Positions 38,046 to 48,896 are shown, numbered from the stretch's first letter. The stretch is DNA of 64,000 bases from Dipodascopsis uninucleata var. uninucleata (GCA_030568195.1 JAJLTO010000002.1:310001-374000); one strand, 5' to 3'. Numbers and translations: made by a program. Notes: generated by a model from the letters alone, not told the origin.

Positions 38046-39376
38046 ATGACGGAAGAAACTGTGTCAGGCTCTATGCCTGATCTGAGTAGCCATTTCAATT
38101 ATTATTTTCCTCTGCCGTTTCGAATTGAGCTCACGATCGTCTTTGGTAAGTATGAAGAGCACGAATTTTGATTCTCTATAGATCATGATATATGTATGCA
38201 GACTGCATGTTTCCAATATATTGACGTGTTATATATAGGATTGTGGTCATGGGCTTTTATTTTACAGCTAATGACGAAATACCGAATTGATGTCGAACAC
38301 CTTCTTAAATACAGTTATACTACTATACCTTTATATGTAGTTGCATATCAAATGGCTGTCGTTTTTACAGTGGTCTATATTGCCACTACAGTGCTATACT
38401 GGATGTGTTCGAGCATTGATGGTCAGAAAAATTTTCCAGGCATTGAACTTTTACCTTTTGTTTGTTATTCGTCTATTCCAGTCGTATTACTTTATCCTGG
38501 CATAGCTCTACACAAATCTGCGAGATATCGATTTGTCAGGTAAGACACTAGTAGCCGGAAGACTAGTAAAAAACGATCATTAATGTATAATTCCTCTCGT
38601 ATAGAACTTTAAGAAGAATAGCTTTAGGTGGACTTGATAAGGAAGCTAGGTTTGGAGATATCATTGTAGCTGATATCTTAACATCTTATACGAAAGTTAT
38701 TGGAGATATGTGGATCGTTGGATGTATGTGCACATCTGGACAGTCGATTCTCGGTAATCCAGATAGAAAGTGTGGAGGCAGGTATTTTGCTCCTCTATTG
38801 ATAGCATTGCCGTATATGATTCGTCTTCGACAGTGTCTTCTTGATTATTTTCGCAGCAACCTGAAAGATATCTCACACTTAATGAACGCATTGAAATACA
38901 GCACTTCATTTCCGGTGATCGTTCTTTCAGTACTTCAAGCGAGTTATTCAGGCTCCTCGGAATTTTTTAATGAATCTACTCTATATAATTTATGGATTGT
39001 ATCTTTGTTGGTCAACTCACTTTACTCTTATTGGTGGGATGTTACTAAAGACTGGGATTTAACACTGTTCAGGACCAAGCAAAATGGCGTTGAGGATCAT
39101 AAAGGACTTAGGGCCAAGCTCTATTTTTCAAGGAACTTCTATTACTTTGCTATTTTTATTGATCTCATCCTTAGACTTTCATGGAGTGTCAAATTGTCGC
39201 CTCACTTATATTTTTTTAATAACGAGGGTGGCATATTTGCCCTTGAAATATTTGAACTAATTAGACGATGGGTTTGGCTTATACTACGTTTGGAAACCGA
39301 ATGGATACGACAAGGATCTCACGGCAAATTGCCAATGTATAGTGAACGAATTGAAATGCACGAGGCAAAAGACTAA
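38046..39376 (+). CDS. ERD1: ERD1-like EXS-domain Golgi membrane protein
   Basis: Multi-pass Golgi protein with an EXS domain; in yeast Erd1 recycles phosphate from Golgi glycosylation by-products and keeps glycosyltransferases and ER residents in place. Three exons, 38046-38145, 38239-38539 and 38605-39376, give 390 residues (yeast Erd1 is 362). The N-terminal LPFRIELTIVFG is joined in frame to LWSWAFILQLMTKYRIDVEH. EXS landmarks follow: FGDIIVADILTSYTKVIGDM, RQCLLDYFRSNLKDISHLMN-type, YSYWWDVTKDWDL and a basic/aromatic end (FELIRRWVWLILRLETEW). At least six hydrophobic segments are visible. The N-terminal SPX domain of Pho/Syg1 proteins is absent, which favours ERD1. A frame that begins at 38196 in intron 1 is an artefact. 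Convergent with RRP17. Confidence 0.9.
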
Positions 39377-39708
39377 TTTCCGCCTTGACAAGATATACTT
39401 GGCACTACTGTAGCTTTTGCAGCCATGGTATCATCCACGTTTAATGTGACTGGCATTGTTTTATAGATTGACATTGTATTTTTAAAGTAATTTCACTGCA
39501 TATGAAATAAACGTTGTATTTTAATGCGTTCGTTCTTTACACATTAATGACTGAAGCATAGAATCTGAATGTATATAAGCGTATATTTCTCTACAAAACA
39601 GCTCAGTCTACTTATAGAACTTTCATGGGCATCAAACATATAATATATGCAATAATTAAATTATCTATTTAACACACAAGACAGACGTCATTATAGTTTT
39701 ATCTTAGT
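39377..39708. other. convergent intergenic region, ERD1 / RRP17
   Basis: 332 bp of AT-rich sequence between two stop codons. It contains AATAAA at 39507-39512, a possible polyadenylation signal for ERD1. Nothing else is seen. Confidence 0.5.
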
Positions 39709-40737
39709 TTATTTTGAACGCTTGCCTCTCATTCGTTCCTTCTTTGCATTTGCTTTTCTCTCTTGTGGCGTCAAATATCGAAATTTCTTCTTGGGCTTCT
39801 TCGGAGGAACCCTTCGGCCATTCATGATTTTCTCAACTCGTTTAGCATAGAATCCGGCCTAGTGACACGAAATAAGTAGTTAGCACACAATAGTAACAAG
39901 GACACATTTTGATCTCCCGGACGCATTTAATATCTATACCTTTACTAGGCTGTTTCTCAAAACTTCATCTGAATTGGACTGTTTATCTAAACTTGGATCT
40001 CGTCTATTCTCCTCATCTGAGCTGTCAATTTGCTCGATAACTACCGTTGCTTCTCCATTGATTAAGCTATCCCTGTCATCGTCATCATGGTCCAGCTCAC
40101 TTTCGAACTTTTGTATTTGCCTTTTCTGAGTCTTTAGTATTCCAACTGGCTTCAGGAGTTCTGTGCTATCCTGATCTGAGGTTATGCCATGCCATTCTTC
40201 CTCTTCCTCTTCTTCGTTTGATTCAGATGAATCATTCATGTCAGTCAAACCATTCGCACCTACTCTAGAATTAATATCATTGACAATATCGCTCAATTCT
40301 TCGAAATCATGTTACCTTCGTAGAGTTGCTTAGCAAATTCTAATCTCTCTTGGAGTTCTTGTTTTTTTCTTTCTCGTATCTATTAGTTTAACTCGTTAAC
40401 TCAGTCTAGTAGACTCCGCGTTTTATTTCATAATTGTATTTACCTCTCTTCGTTCATTTAGACGGTCCTGGCGTTGTATCTCCTTCTGTCGTTGCTGAGC
40501 GCGCTCCTTTCGCTCGAGGTTTCTCTTGTGAAAGCCCTTTAAATATTCCCTATAGTTCAGAGACTGTTAGCAACGTGATCTGCTCACCCAATTTCAAGTC
40601 CCATGGTAATGTAGAGTGCATATATTACTATTCACTTACTCCCTATTTGATTTATCGAAGACAATTTCTCTAGGTCGAAATCCGCCGTCAGCTCCTCTCG
40701 GTTCTCTTCCATAAGAAGCTCTTCCACGTCCTGACAT
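39709..40737 (-). CDS. RRP17: RRP17/NOP25 (NOL12-like) rRNA-processing protein
   Basis: Nucleolar protein required for 5.8S/25S 5'-end maturation in pre-60S particles; yeast Rrp17 is a 5'-3' exonuclease. Five exons on the minus strand: 40640-40737, 40444-40549, 40316-40379, 39940-40259 and 39709-39858, total 738 nt, 245 residues (yeast 235). The Nop25 core is rebuilt across intron 1: REIVFDKSNREEYLKGFHKR, then NLERKERAQQRQKEIQRQ, a long charged helix. The middle is acidic (SNEEEEEEEWHG) and the tail very basic (KKPKKKFRYLTPQERKANAK, ending RMRGKRSK). The acceptor before exon 4 lies in CTAGAGTAG; only its second and third AG keep the frame, and I used the last. That junction is the uncertain one. 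Confidence 0.85.
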
Positions 40738-41420
40738 GGCCAATTTTTTTTTAATCTAGCCTATATATCAACGTTCAAGCGACTAACCAGCAAGAATGTC
40801 CTTATTTCTATTTATCCTTGATTACCGATTTATGTTCATTCAATGCAGAGTAGATCAAATTAAATGGTTATTAAACTCCTTAAGAATACAAGCGCCTTTG
40901 GTTACCAAAATAAAAATTTCCTGGAGAAAAATTATCCATAATCGTTTTGCAAGTACTGCGGCTCAATTTAGAGTACAGTAATCTACAACTACATTTCAAT
41001 AGGCAAGCCTACATATTTAGCTTATCCTGCTCGACAAACTAATAGTAGATCCATTTTCTTCTACTACATGCAACACGGGATTATTATCATCTCGAGAATC
41101 AAAAAAGAACTAGCCTTCCGAGTCATCATTAGAGATATCAATCCCGATATGTAGTGAAAAATGCGGTAAAGAATTGCTTGCTTAATAGACTCCTCTCTCT
41201 AATACATATCATCTACCTACTTTTTTGATAGTATAAATAGATGTATAGCTATAAAATTTATAAAACTACTGAATGATAAATACAATCAACCTCTTAAATT
41301 TTCTTTAACCAAATCCGTAAACGCCTATTTCAACAATATCCTATCGTTCATTATCACGTGCGATCAACTACTTGAGACAAAAAAGTCTATATATAATCAC
41401 TCCAGATTAATAAAAAGCAT
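40738..41420. other. intergenic region, RRP17 promoter / IRE1 3' end
   Basis: 683 bp, AT-rich; it should contain the RRP17 promoter and the IRE1 3' untranslated region. A 61-codon plus-strand frame at 40796-40981 has no family match that I know. Confidence 0.5.
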
Positions 41421-44400
41421 CTAGCTCGCTTCAGTGCTGAAATAAGGCCTAAAATGTGCTTCATCTCTTAAATCGGAGTCCTTAACAACGTAATACACAT
41501 GCATTAGAAGATTTGGAAATTTTCTTGCGAAATAATTTACAAATCCATCGGGCATTGATCCAAACATCACTTGAACATTAGAAGGAAGATCTTGATAATG
41601 ATGTTTTTTATTCCTAAGAGCTCTTAATAGGTCAAGTACCTTGTCAGGGTAATACTTGCGGTACTTGCCCAGGTTTTCCAATACACATTTATCCAGTCGC
41701 TTGTGCCAGTCATTATAAACAACTTCCCCTGGGCGAGATTCAAGCTCTTGTAACAATGGACTCGGCGGGTCTCTCTTTTCTATTTCAAATCTGTCTGACA
41801 CTTCTAGGAGGAAGTCTAATCGCTTCTGCGGCGACCAAAAATATGGATGCATCATAATATCTGCGGCTGTTGGTCTATTCTTTGGTACTGGATCTAACAT
41901 TCTTGTTATGAGATCTCTAGCTTCCACGCCTTCATACCCCAGTGCATCCAGGTATTCCAGACTGTAATGACCTTTAATGATATTGGCTTCACGCATATAA
42001 CGATCTCCAAATGGATGTGATCCATTTGATAGAACATAATAAAACACGCAGCCAAGAGAGAATATATCAATCGCTCTTGTTGCTCTTCGATTCGACAATG
42101 TATCAATCACTGCTGGTTCTGACGTTGAGCCACCATTATTGCTTTGAGACGCAATACCCAATTTGTTATAAGAGTTTGATCCACTGTTGTTATTGCTATT
42201 ATTTCCACCATCATCATCATCAATCAATAACTCAGGCGCTCGCCAGCCTGAGGTTCCAGCAGCATGGGCAGTGGTCGCTCTGAAACTGCTTTGATCACCT
42301 TCTAATTTCTTACATAGACCAAAATCAGATATCAAAAGTCTAACTGGTTTTATATCACCTGAAGCAGTAGTTGTCTTCGGCGCTGATACCAGAATATTCT
42401 GTGGTTTGATATCCCTGTGTACTATCTTCAAAGAATGCAGATACTGTAGTCCATTCGTAATCTGGTATAATGTCTTTTGAGTATCCATGCGCTTGACAAT
42501 GTCCACAAAATCATAAGACTTTTCGACTACATCTTGAAGCGTAGCAGGACATAGTTCCAACGCAATATATAAGAACCTTTCGCTCTCTTGCTTGCAAAAA
42601 TATCTCACAACGTTTGGATGATCGTCACTTTCCTGAAGTAAAGAAACTTCATGTGACGCCACATCATAGAAGTCGAGAAGCATTCTCTTAACAGCCACTT
42701 CTCGTTTCTCAAACATTCCCTTGTACACGACTGTTCCGTGACTTCCATAGCCAAGTATGATATCGGATACTTCTAGCGAGTTCAGCTTGAATGGAGCGGT
42801 AGATGTATCAGAACCATCCACCCTCTGAGTGCTTGAAATCTTCGATGTGACTTTAACAATTTCTATCTGTCTATCCGATAGTTTATCCTCTGCTATACCA
42901 ATTTCTTTACTAGTGGAGAGAGTATCTACAGCTTCTTTTTCTTTCGAAGCCTTCATTCCGCCATTACCATTTCGACGGCCACCTCTAGCACCTCGTTTCC
43001 GTTTTTTGATGGTACCCTGGGCACCATCCTTATCATTAGACGTCTCACACACCGGGCCTGTAGAAATCGAGTCATCACCTTGCCTTTCCTCGTTTTCTCC
43101 TAAATCCTGTTGCTCTAATGGTAGGGAAGCTATTCGCTTGTCTACAGTTGCCTCCATGACATTCTCAACTGATCCATTCTTGAATATATTGCTGTCTCTG
43201 ATGGGCTCTGACTTTTTACTTGCAAGCAAGTTTTTGACAGAAGAACTTTTCAAGATAAAATAGATGATCATCAAAAATGGAGTTGCTAGCGCAATATCAA
43301 CAAACGCACGACGAGTGAGTGATACTTTGGGCTCCGGATAGTAATGTCCAGGAAGATAGCCACCAAAATTCGATACAGGTCCTTCTATTCCAGGGAAAGG
43401 ACTTCCGCTAGTGAGTCTCTTTCCGTCATGAACACCTATCAATGAAGTCACTTCTTTACTACTTCTACTAGATGCAGGTATTAAATTCCAAAGAGCCCCA
43501 GGTGCATTTTGGACTAAAAACGGGAAATGCTGTTCTGAGAGTGCGTACCAACCACCATCCATAGTTTTGTTTATGTAAGTTGAAATAGATGCATCTCCAG
43601 TAGAATCAACCTTAGAATTTTTCAGCCGTGGCTGTGGAAGAATAATGAGATGATTATTTTCGTTATTGCTATCAGCAACAAGAGAAGTAGGCGAGAAGAT
43701 ATCGAAAACAGAGATTGCAGGTGACGATAACACCTGAGCCCACGTATTTGTAGAGTTATTAGCATCGACACCCAGAATTACGCCATCATGAAGCGAACAG
43801 ACATATCGATCATCAATGCTCATAGTATGCTGCACAGCCAAATCGTTATCCATGTTGTTTGGACCCCAGACTACGTATGAAACGTTCCATAAGACACGAC
43901 CCTTGGACTGTATCTCGAGTCTATACTCAGTCCGTCCCAACAAAAAAGTATCTGAGATACGTGAGGCATCATCCCAGAGACTATCATCTTCATCCAGATC
44001 TTCGAGGGTTTTTGGCTTGCAATACTCCTGTAAAGCACCCGACCCATAAACGTCTAGAATTTTTCCAGTTCTCGCATCAATCGAATATAGTGTTGTAAGA
44101 CGAGAACCAGTGTAAAGCTTGTCATCTCCGGTGAGAGCGAATGGTGATTCCGCCACAAGCTGTTTAATTGATATTGGTAATTTTTGAAGACCCGTATCTG
44201 CTGCAAAATAGTAAAGTGCTCCATCCCCTAAAGGCTCGACTATCCAAATTAAATCGTCCTCCGGGAAATTTTCTCCTTCTTGTCCGTCTTCTGTCTGCTG
44301 TACCCGTACCACTGAGCCTTCACCTTCTAGTTGCCATAGTTCTAATCCTGTATTTCTATCACAAGCATGAATCGAGCCATCTACGGTAGCCACGAGAAGA

Positions 44401-44693
44401 AAATCGGTAAGCTTCCAATCACTAAGCTGTCTCCCAGTAGATACGCCTGTGAATGCGCCTGAACTACTAGATGATGAGTGCGAGCGAAATTTGTGTCCGT
44501 TGATAGGCGCTATAGAAGATGATTTACCACTTTTCTCAGACACCTGTATATGAGGTGTCACGACCAAATCATTTCTTTCAGAGCTACCGCTGACCAATGA
44601 CGCCGTCTCGGAAAGCCCTGCCTGGAGTGTTAGCAGCAGAATGAACAATGCCGTAACATATCGATTCAAGAATGATATGCAATTGTACTGCAT
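41421..44693 (-). CDS. IRE1: IRE1, ER stress sensor kinase/endoribonuclease
   Basis: Type I ER membrane sensor of unfolded proteins; its cytosolic RNase splices HAC1-type mRNA or degrades ER mRNAs. Single exon, 1090 residues (yeast Ire1 1115). Signal-like hydrophobic N-terminus (FILLLTLQAGLSE). The luminal domain (about 85-400) shows DGSIHACDRNTGLELWQLEG. A transmembrane helix lies near 467-485 (VDIALATPFLMIIYFIL), followed by a Lys/Arg-rich linker. The kinase starts near 636 with GYGSHGTVV, the invariant Lys in EVAVKRM, HRDIKPQN near 758 and DFG near 790. After APE there is an Asn/Ser-rich insert before DIFSLGCVFYYVLSNGSHPF. The KEN RNase domain (about 960-1085) carries LRNKKHHYQDLP and FPNLLMHVYYVVK, with the Asn and His of the RNase site. 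All catalytic motifs are present, so it looks functional. Confidence 0.97.
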   Translation of the reverse strand: MQYNCISFLNRYVTALFILLLTLQAGLSETASLVSGSSERNDLVVTPHIQVSEKSGKSSSIAPINGHKFRSHSSSSSSGAFTGVSTGRQLSDWKLTDFLLVATVDGSIHACDRNTGLELWQLEGEGSVVRVQQTEDGQEGENFPEDDLIWIVEPLGDGALYYFAADTGLQKLPISIKQLVAESPFALTGDDKLYTGSRLTTLYSIDARTGKILDVYGSGALQEYCKPKTLEDLDEDDSLWDDASRISDTFLLGRTEYRLEIQSKGRVLWNVSYVVWGPNNMDNDLAVQHTMSIDDRYVCSLHDGVILGVDANNSTNTWAQVLSSPAISVFDIFSPTSLVADSNNENNHLIILPQPRLKNSKVDSTGDASISTYINKTMDGGWYALSEQHFPFLVQNAPGALWNLIPASSRSSKEVTSLIGVHDGKRLTSGSPFPGIEGPVSNFGGYLPGHYYPEPKVSLTRRAFVDIALATPFLMIIYFILKSSSVKNLLASKKSEPIRDSNIFKNGSVENVMEATVDKRIASLPLEQQDLGENEERQGDDSISTGPVCETSNDKDGAQGTIKKRKRGARGGRRNGNGGMKASKEKEAVDTLSTSKEIGIAEDKLSDRQIEIVKVTSKISSTQRVDGSDTSTAPFKLNSLEVSDIILGYGSHGTVVYKGMFEKREVAVKRMLLDFYDVASHEVSLLQESDDHPNVVRYFCKQESERFLYIALELCPATLQDVVEKSYDFVDIVKRMDTQKTLYQITNGLQYLHSLKIVHRDIKPQNILVSAPKTTTASGDIKPVRLLISDFGLCKKLEGDQSSFRATTAHAAGTSGWRAPELLIDDDDGGNNSNNNSGSNSYNKLGIASQSNNGGSTSEPAVIDTLSNRRATRAIDIFSLGCVFYYVLSNGSHPFGDRYMREANIIKGHYSLEYLDALGYEGVEARDLITRMLDPVPKNRPTAADIMMHPYFWSPQKRLDFLLEVSDRFEIEKRDPPSPLLQELESRPGEVVYNDWHKRLDKCVLENLGKYRKYYPDKVLDLLRALRNKKHHYQDLPSNVQVMFGSMPDGFVNYFARKFPNLLMHVYYVVKDSDLRDEAHFRPYFSTEAS

Positions 44694-45360
44694 TCAGTGC
44701 TACTTCCTCAGTCAGCAAAAAGCTGTTAAAAATAGAGCGAATATTTAGATAAAGCAATTAAATCACTTCTGTTATAGCGAGATATGTGATTAGTATGACT
44801 CCGGTAGCTGTTCTTCGTTTAGGAGGAAAAATAATTCTGAAGGAAAAGTAAGGAAGGGAAGAACAAATTAGGCAGCTACACACATTACGAACGCTTTAGC
44901 CTTTCTCGACTTCCCAACATATCCCTCACTAGTGCACGAGAGAAATTCTGGAGCCAAGATTTAAACAATCCAGGCTTCCACCGACTTCCTCCAAATATAT
45001 ACCCGAATATTTATATAAGATATCTGGCAAGTTAAAGACTCAAAGATAATATTGAAAAGGATCCAGGAATAACGAATAAATAAAGAGCGATACTATCGAT
45101 TTTTCTTTTATACGGCTGAAAATACGGCATTCTGGAAATAGATAACACCAAACCCATGATATTATTTTCCTCTACAATACAGACATTGGGACCCAACGTA
45201 CAATATAATAGTAATAATAGTTAGAAATATCTAATTCAAATATTCAAACATATGCTATTATTTTCGATAGTAAATATAAAAAAATGTACAACAGATTTTG
45301 CAATTATAGAGACATTTTAAAGGTAAACATATCTTGAGTCTTCAAGTTCGTATGAATAGA
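44694..45360. other. intergenic region, IRE1 promoter / CCT2 3' end
   Basis: 667 bp between two minus-strand genes. It holds the IRE1 promoter; I saw no certain UPR-type element, and nothing else is recognisable. Confidence 0.5.
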
Positions 45361-47152
45361 TCACATCATTCCGCCCGCACCTCTGTTTGCAGTTCGCGGT
45401 TTAGCCCTGATAATATTATCTACACGCAGTAATAGCTCTGCTGCCTCAGACGCACTAGAAACAACAGCTCTTTTAAGCTTATAACTCTCAACAATACCAG
45501 CCTCCCTCATATCTACAATTCTTCCAGAGTCAAGGTCCAGACCTGAAGTGGACATACCGTTGTAAATTGCCGTTCTCAATTTGGCGATCAACTCACTGGA
45601 GTCAAGACCAGCATTGTCTACGAGAATGATAGGAAGTTGACGTAAGGCACGACCAAACGCTTCAACTGCAAGCTGTCTCTTGCCATCTTCGTTTTGGGCA
45701 GCACCGTCCACAGCCTTACTCATTATCATTTCTGAACAGCCACCACCAAGGACGGTTCGGGTCTCGACGACAGTCTGAGAAAGAACTGACAGTGCATCAT
45801 GCAGTGAACGTTCAGCTTCATCTAAAAGCTGCTCAGTGGCACCACGAAGAACTACAGTGCATGCTTCACCAGCAGCAACTCCAGAGAACTTCAAAAGAGT
45901 ATCCTCACCGATCATGATTTCTTCTATGAGGTCACAGTGTCCGAGCTTAACAAGCTCAGGATGGTCAAAAGTGGATGCAATCTCACCACCAGTGACTAGA
46001 GCAAGTCTCTCGATACCATCAAAGTCAGCATGCTCAATAGAAACAATACCGGCGTCAGCAAAGAGCTGTTCTGGCCAGTTATAGATCAGCTGTCTATTAA
46101 TGAAGCAGTTAATGCCATGTGATTTGATTTTCTCAACCTTAGCCTTCATCTTCTCCCTCTCTGCTCTCTCTAACTCAGCTAGCTTACTAGTAGCATCGAC
46201 CTTAACTCGAGCACCGAAAATCTTGACCTTATCGGTATCCATAGCAGTATTGGCAATTAAAATTTTGGCATTCTCAAGACGCTTAGGTTGGTTTACGCCA
46301 ATCTTCTTGTCAAGGATGAAGCCTATAAATAAAGTAAGTTAGAACCTAAAACCATATGATTCAATCTATGTCAAAAACTACATACCTTCATCTAAATAGG
46401 AATCTATCAATCTCCCTCCTGCCTTCTTGATAATCTGTATATGGTCGAGGTTGGTGCTGCCTCTCAATCTTAATACAGCATCGACAGCAAGATTTGCAAA
46501 ATGATCCTTATCCTGACTCAAAACTTTTGAGCTTAGAGTAGTCTTTGCAATAGCTAAAAGGTCTTTTCTAAAAGCCTCTGGATTCTGACCATTGTCAACG
46601 GCAGATTTTTCCAATGCAGTAAGAGCAGCCTTCGATGCTATTCTATATCCTTCAATAATGGTTTGAGGATGAATCTTTCGATCCACTAGTTTTTCAGCTT
46701 CTCTCAGTAATTCCGCTGCTAGCACAGTGACTGAAGTTGTTCCATCGCCAATCTCATCATCTTGCACTTTAGAAATGTTGACGAGGACTTTTGCTGCTGC
46801 ATTATCAAGAGCAATAGATTTCAGGATAGTAGCTCCATCATTTGTTACGAGAACCTCGCCGGTAGATGCAGACTGTAATAACTTATCCATTCCCTTAGGA
46901 CCCAATGTTGTCTTTACTAAATCACCAACAGCGATGGCTCCAACGAAGGCAGAGAGACCTAAATGCAACCATTAGTTTTATCCTATGATGTCTATCACTA
47001 GTATTCCCATCGTTACATACGAGCATTTTCTCCTCTCTCCTCGGTTACTTGATCCCCAAAAATTTGGACAGACTAACGCAGAACGTGAATGTTAGTATCT
47101 CTAAGTCATTAACGCATCATACTCTCATATTCTATTGTAATAAACTTACCAT
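45361..47152 (-). CDS. CCT2: CCT2, beta subunit of the TRiC/CCT chaperonin
   Basis: Subunit of the cytosolic eight-membered ring chaperonin that folds actin, tubulin and WD40 proteins (several of which lie in this window). Four exons: 47150-47152, 47021-47072, 46386-46958 and 45361-46322, total 1590 nt, 529 residues (yeast 527). The first coding exon is the ATG alone; splicing gives [19 protein letters not shown] joined to [20 protein letters not shown]. The chaperonin ATPase motifs are intact: [22 protein letters not shown] and [20 protein letters not shown]. The C-terminus, [17 protein letters not shown], is like other beta subunits with a Gly/Met tail. It lies between IRE1 and RPL39, all on the minus strand. 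Confidence 0.98.
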
Positions 47153-47747
47153 TGCTGATAGATGAACAACAGTATTTTATTTGACGCGTTCGAATAAAGA
47201 ATAGGTTGGAACCTCGTTCGCGTCTCTTCTGTAATTTTCTTATTATGAATCTTTTTCTATTATTTCACTAGACTATCACAAAAACCTAACCCTCACGCAG
47301 AACTTTCGATCTCAAAAGAGAATTCACAGTAGCAATAATTATTCTGCTATGGGAGGATGAAATATGGAGAACAAAAACTCAGCAACACTAATATTTTTTT
47401 TATTTAGACCTCTATCTATTAAAAAGATAAAACTAGAATGGTATTGAACAATTAAATAATTACGTATGGCTCTCTACTGATCGATTGAAGAAAAAAATCA
47501 ACTTTAGCTATGATATTCGTTTTATTTTAATGAGAAATGACACTTTCTGTATTATACAATCAATATATCCACAAAAGCAATAGATAAATCAATAGTTCCG
47601 CTTCTACACCATCCGTATTTCCATACAGTAACTAGAACTGAACTAAAACCTGAAGTATCCGCTATCCCTGAAGATATATCATGCCAACATTTTTATTTAG
47701 AAAACCCCATCATCTGTACCAATACACTTAAAAAGCATACTGATAAT
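47153..47747. other. intergenic region, CCT2 promoter / RPL39 3' end
   Basis: 595 bp between two minus-strand genes. CCTAACCCTCAC at 47286-47297 lies about 135 bp upstream of the CCT2 ATG and partly resembles a Tbf1-type motif. Nothing else is evident. Confidence 0.45.
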
Positions 47748-48193
47748 TTAGATATTGAGTTTCTTTCGACGCCAGTGTCGTCTCTTAGTGTTCCATCTAA
47801 AATGCAGTTAGTAAAATCTACTGTCTTAACTATCGTGATACTTCTTCCAGTTACTCAACCGAAAACGTAAATAAAAAAAGAGCATACCTAATGGTGTTGC
47901 CAGTCTTCATTCTAAACCAGTGTGGAACACGACCATCCTGGTTCTGAGCCTTAGCAAGCTTGACTTTAGTCCTGAAAGATTTGTGGCTCTATAGTCATCC
48001 ATCATTAGCAATCATTTCACATAAAATTCTCTCGTAGTCCAGTCAACCGAACTTCCAGAAAGGTCACGACGACTCAATTTCCTAACGAAAAAAGAAATAT
48101 ACAACAACCATAAGACACGAATAAATCGTAGAACTCATGACGATGCTTGCAAACAGAATTGAAAATACAAAAATCGAATGTACCTACCGGCAT
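47748..48193 (-). CDS. RPL39: 60S ribosomal protein L39 (eL39)
   Basis: Tiny basic protein lining the polypeptide exit tunnel of the 60S subunit. It is missed by ORF callers because its three exons are 6, 101 and 49 nt: 48188-48193, 47888-47988 and 47748-47796, coding 51 residues, exactly the family length. Translation: MP | [33 protein letters not shown], then [16 protein letters not shown]. The last block is the diagnostic eL39 C-terminus. The first coding exon holds only two codons, followed by GTAGGT. Introns are 199 nt (47989-48187) and 91 nt (47797-47887). AACCCTAA/AAACCCTA boxes lie 200-330 bp upstream. Confidence 0.98.
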
Positions 48194-48395
48194 TTTGATT
48201 CTTTCGAGCGTTGTATGATAGTATCAACTCTTTGAGAGTAAGAAATCAAAAACAGATGACTAGTAAATCAAACGTCTGTAGTCGGAGACGCATGTCGAGT
48301 TTACTAGCATATCTGCACATGGTTACTACCACATAATCAACGTGACTGCGTTTTTCTTCTACGTTCTAGGACTACAAGGTCTTTGACCTAACAAA

Positions 48396-48526
48396 AACCC
48401 TAACAAGGTTCAAACCCCTTATTGTCGTCATCAGGGGCTGACTAAATGACTTTGAGCAATGGTGCTGAAAAGGGTATTGTGTAAAGGGGTTTATATGATA
48501 TTTAGACTTTCTAGACGCAAACCCTA
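48396..48526. promoter_or_regulatory. two CCCTA boxes (Tbf1-like) upstream of RPL39
   Basis: AACCCTAA at 48396-48403 and AAACCCTA at 48519-48526 lie about 200 and 330 bp upstream of the RPL39 start. RCCCTAA is the Tbf1 site, which drives ribosomal-protein genes in several ascomycetes. Fission-yeast RP genes use a HomolE box of related sequence. The match is by eye and its function is inferred. Confidence 0.45.
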
Positions 48527-48870
48527 CAGCGCGGTCACTTACAGGTGCCTCGGAGACCACTAGTACTAAAACGTATAGTTTTGCGTAGAACTGTTGTTTC
48601 TTGACATTCAATGAAAGAATATTATTATTATAAGAAACGGGAGACAGTGCTTTTGCTTTCCACATAATTTTGTTTTACCCTGGCTTCACGGCTTTCGATA
48701 TATCCGTGAAGATATCGAAATACACTTTGACAATACGAACTGCTAAATCTGCCTACCAGGAACATGGAATATTCCGTGTCACCATCAACTCCCTCAATAG
48801 CAGGGCACACCGCGTTCATAGACGTACCATGAAAAATGTGTATACTCTGATTTCATAGCTACTAAGATTG

Positions 48871-48896
48871 CACAACGCTATTTTTGCAGCGTTGTG
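48871..48896. repeat. 9-bp perfect inverted repeat with 8-base loop
   Basis: CACAACGCT, an 8-base spacer, then AGCGTTGTG. It could be a hairpin in a transcript or a dimeric factor site. It lies mid-way between RPL39 and the ABC transporter. Confidence 0.7.
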
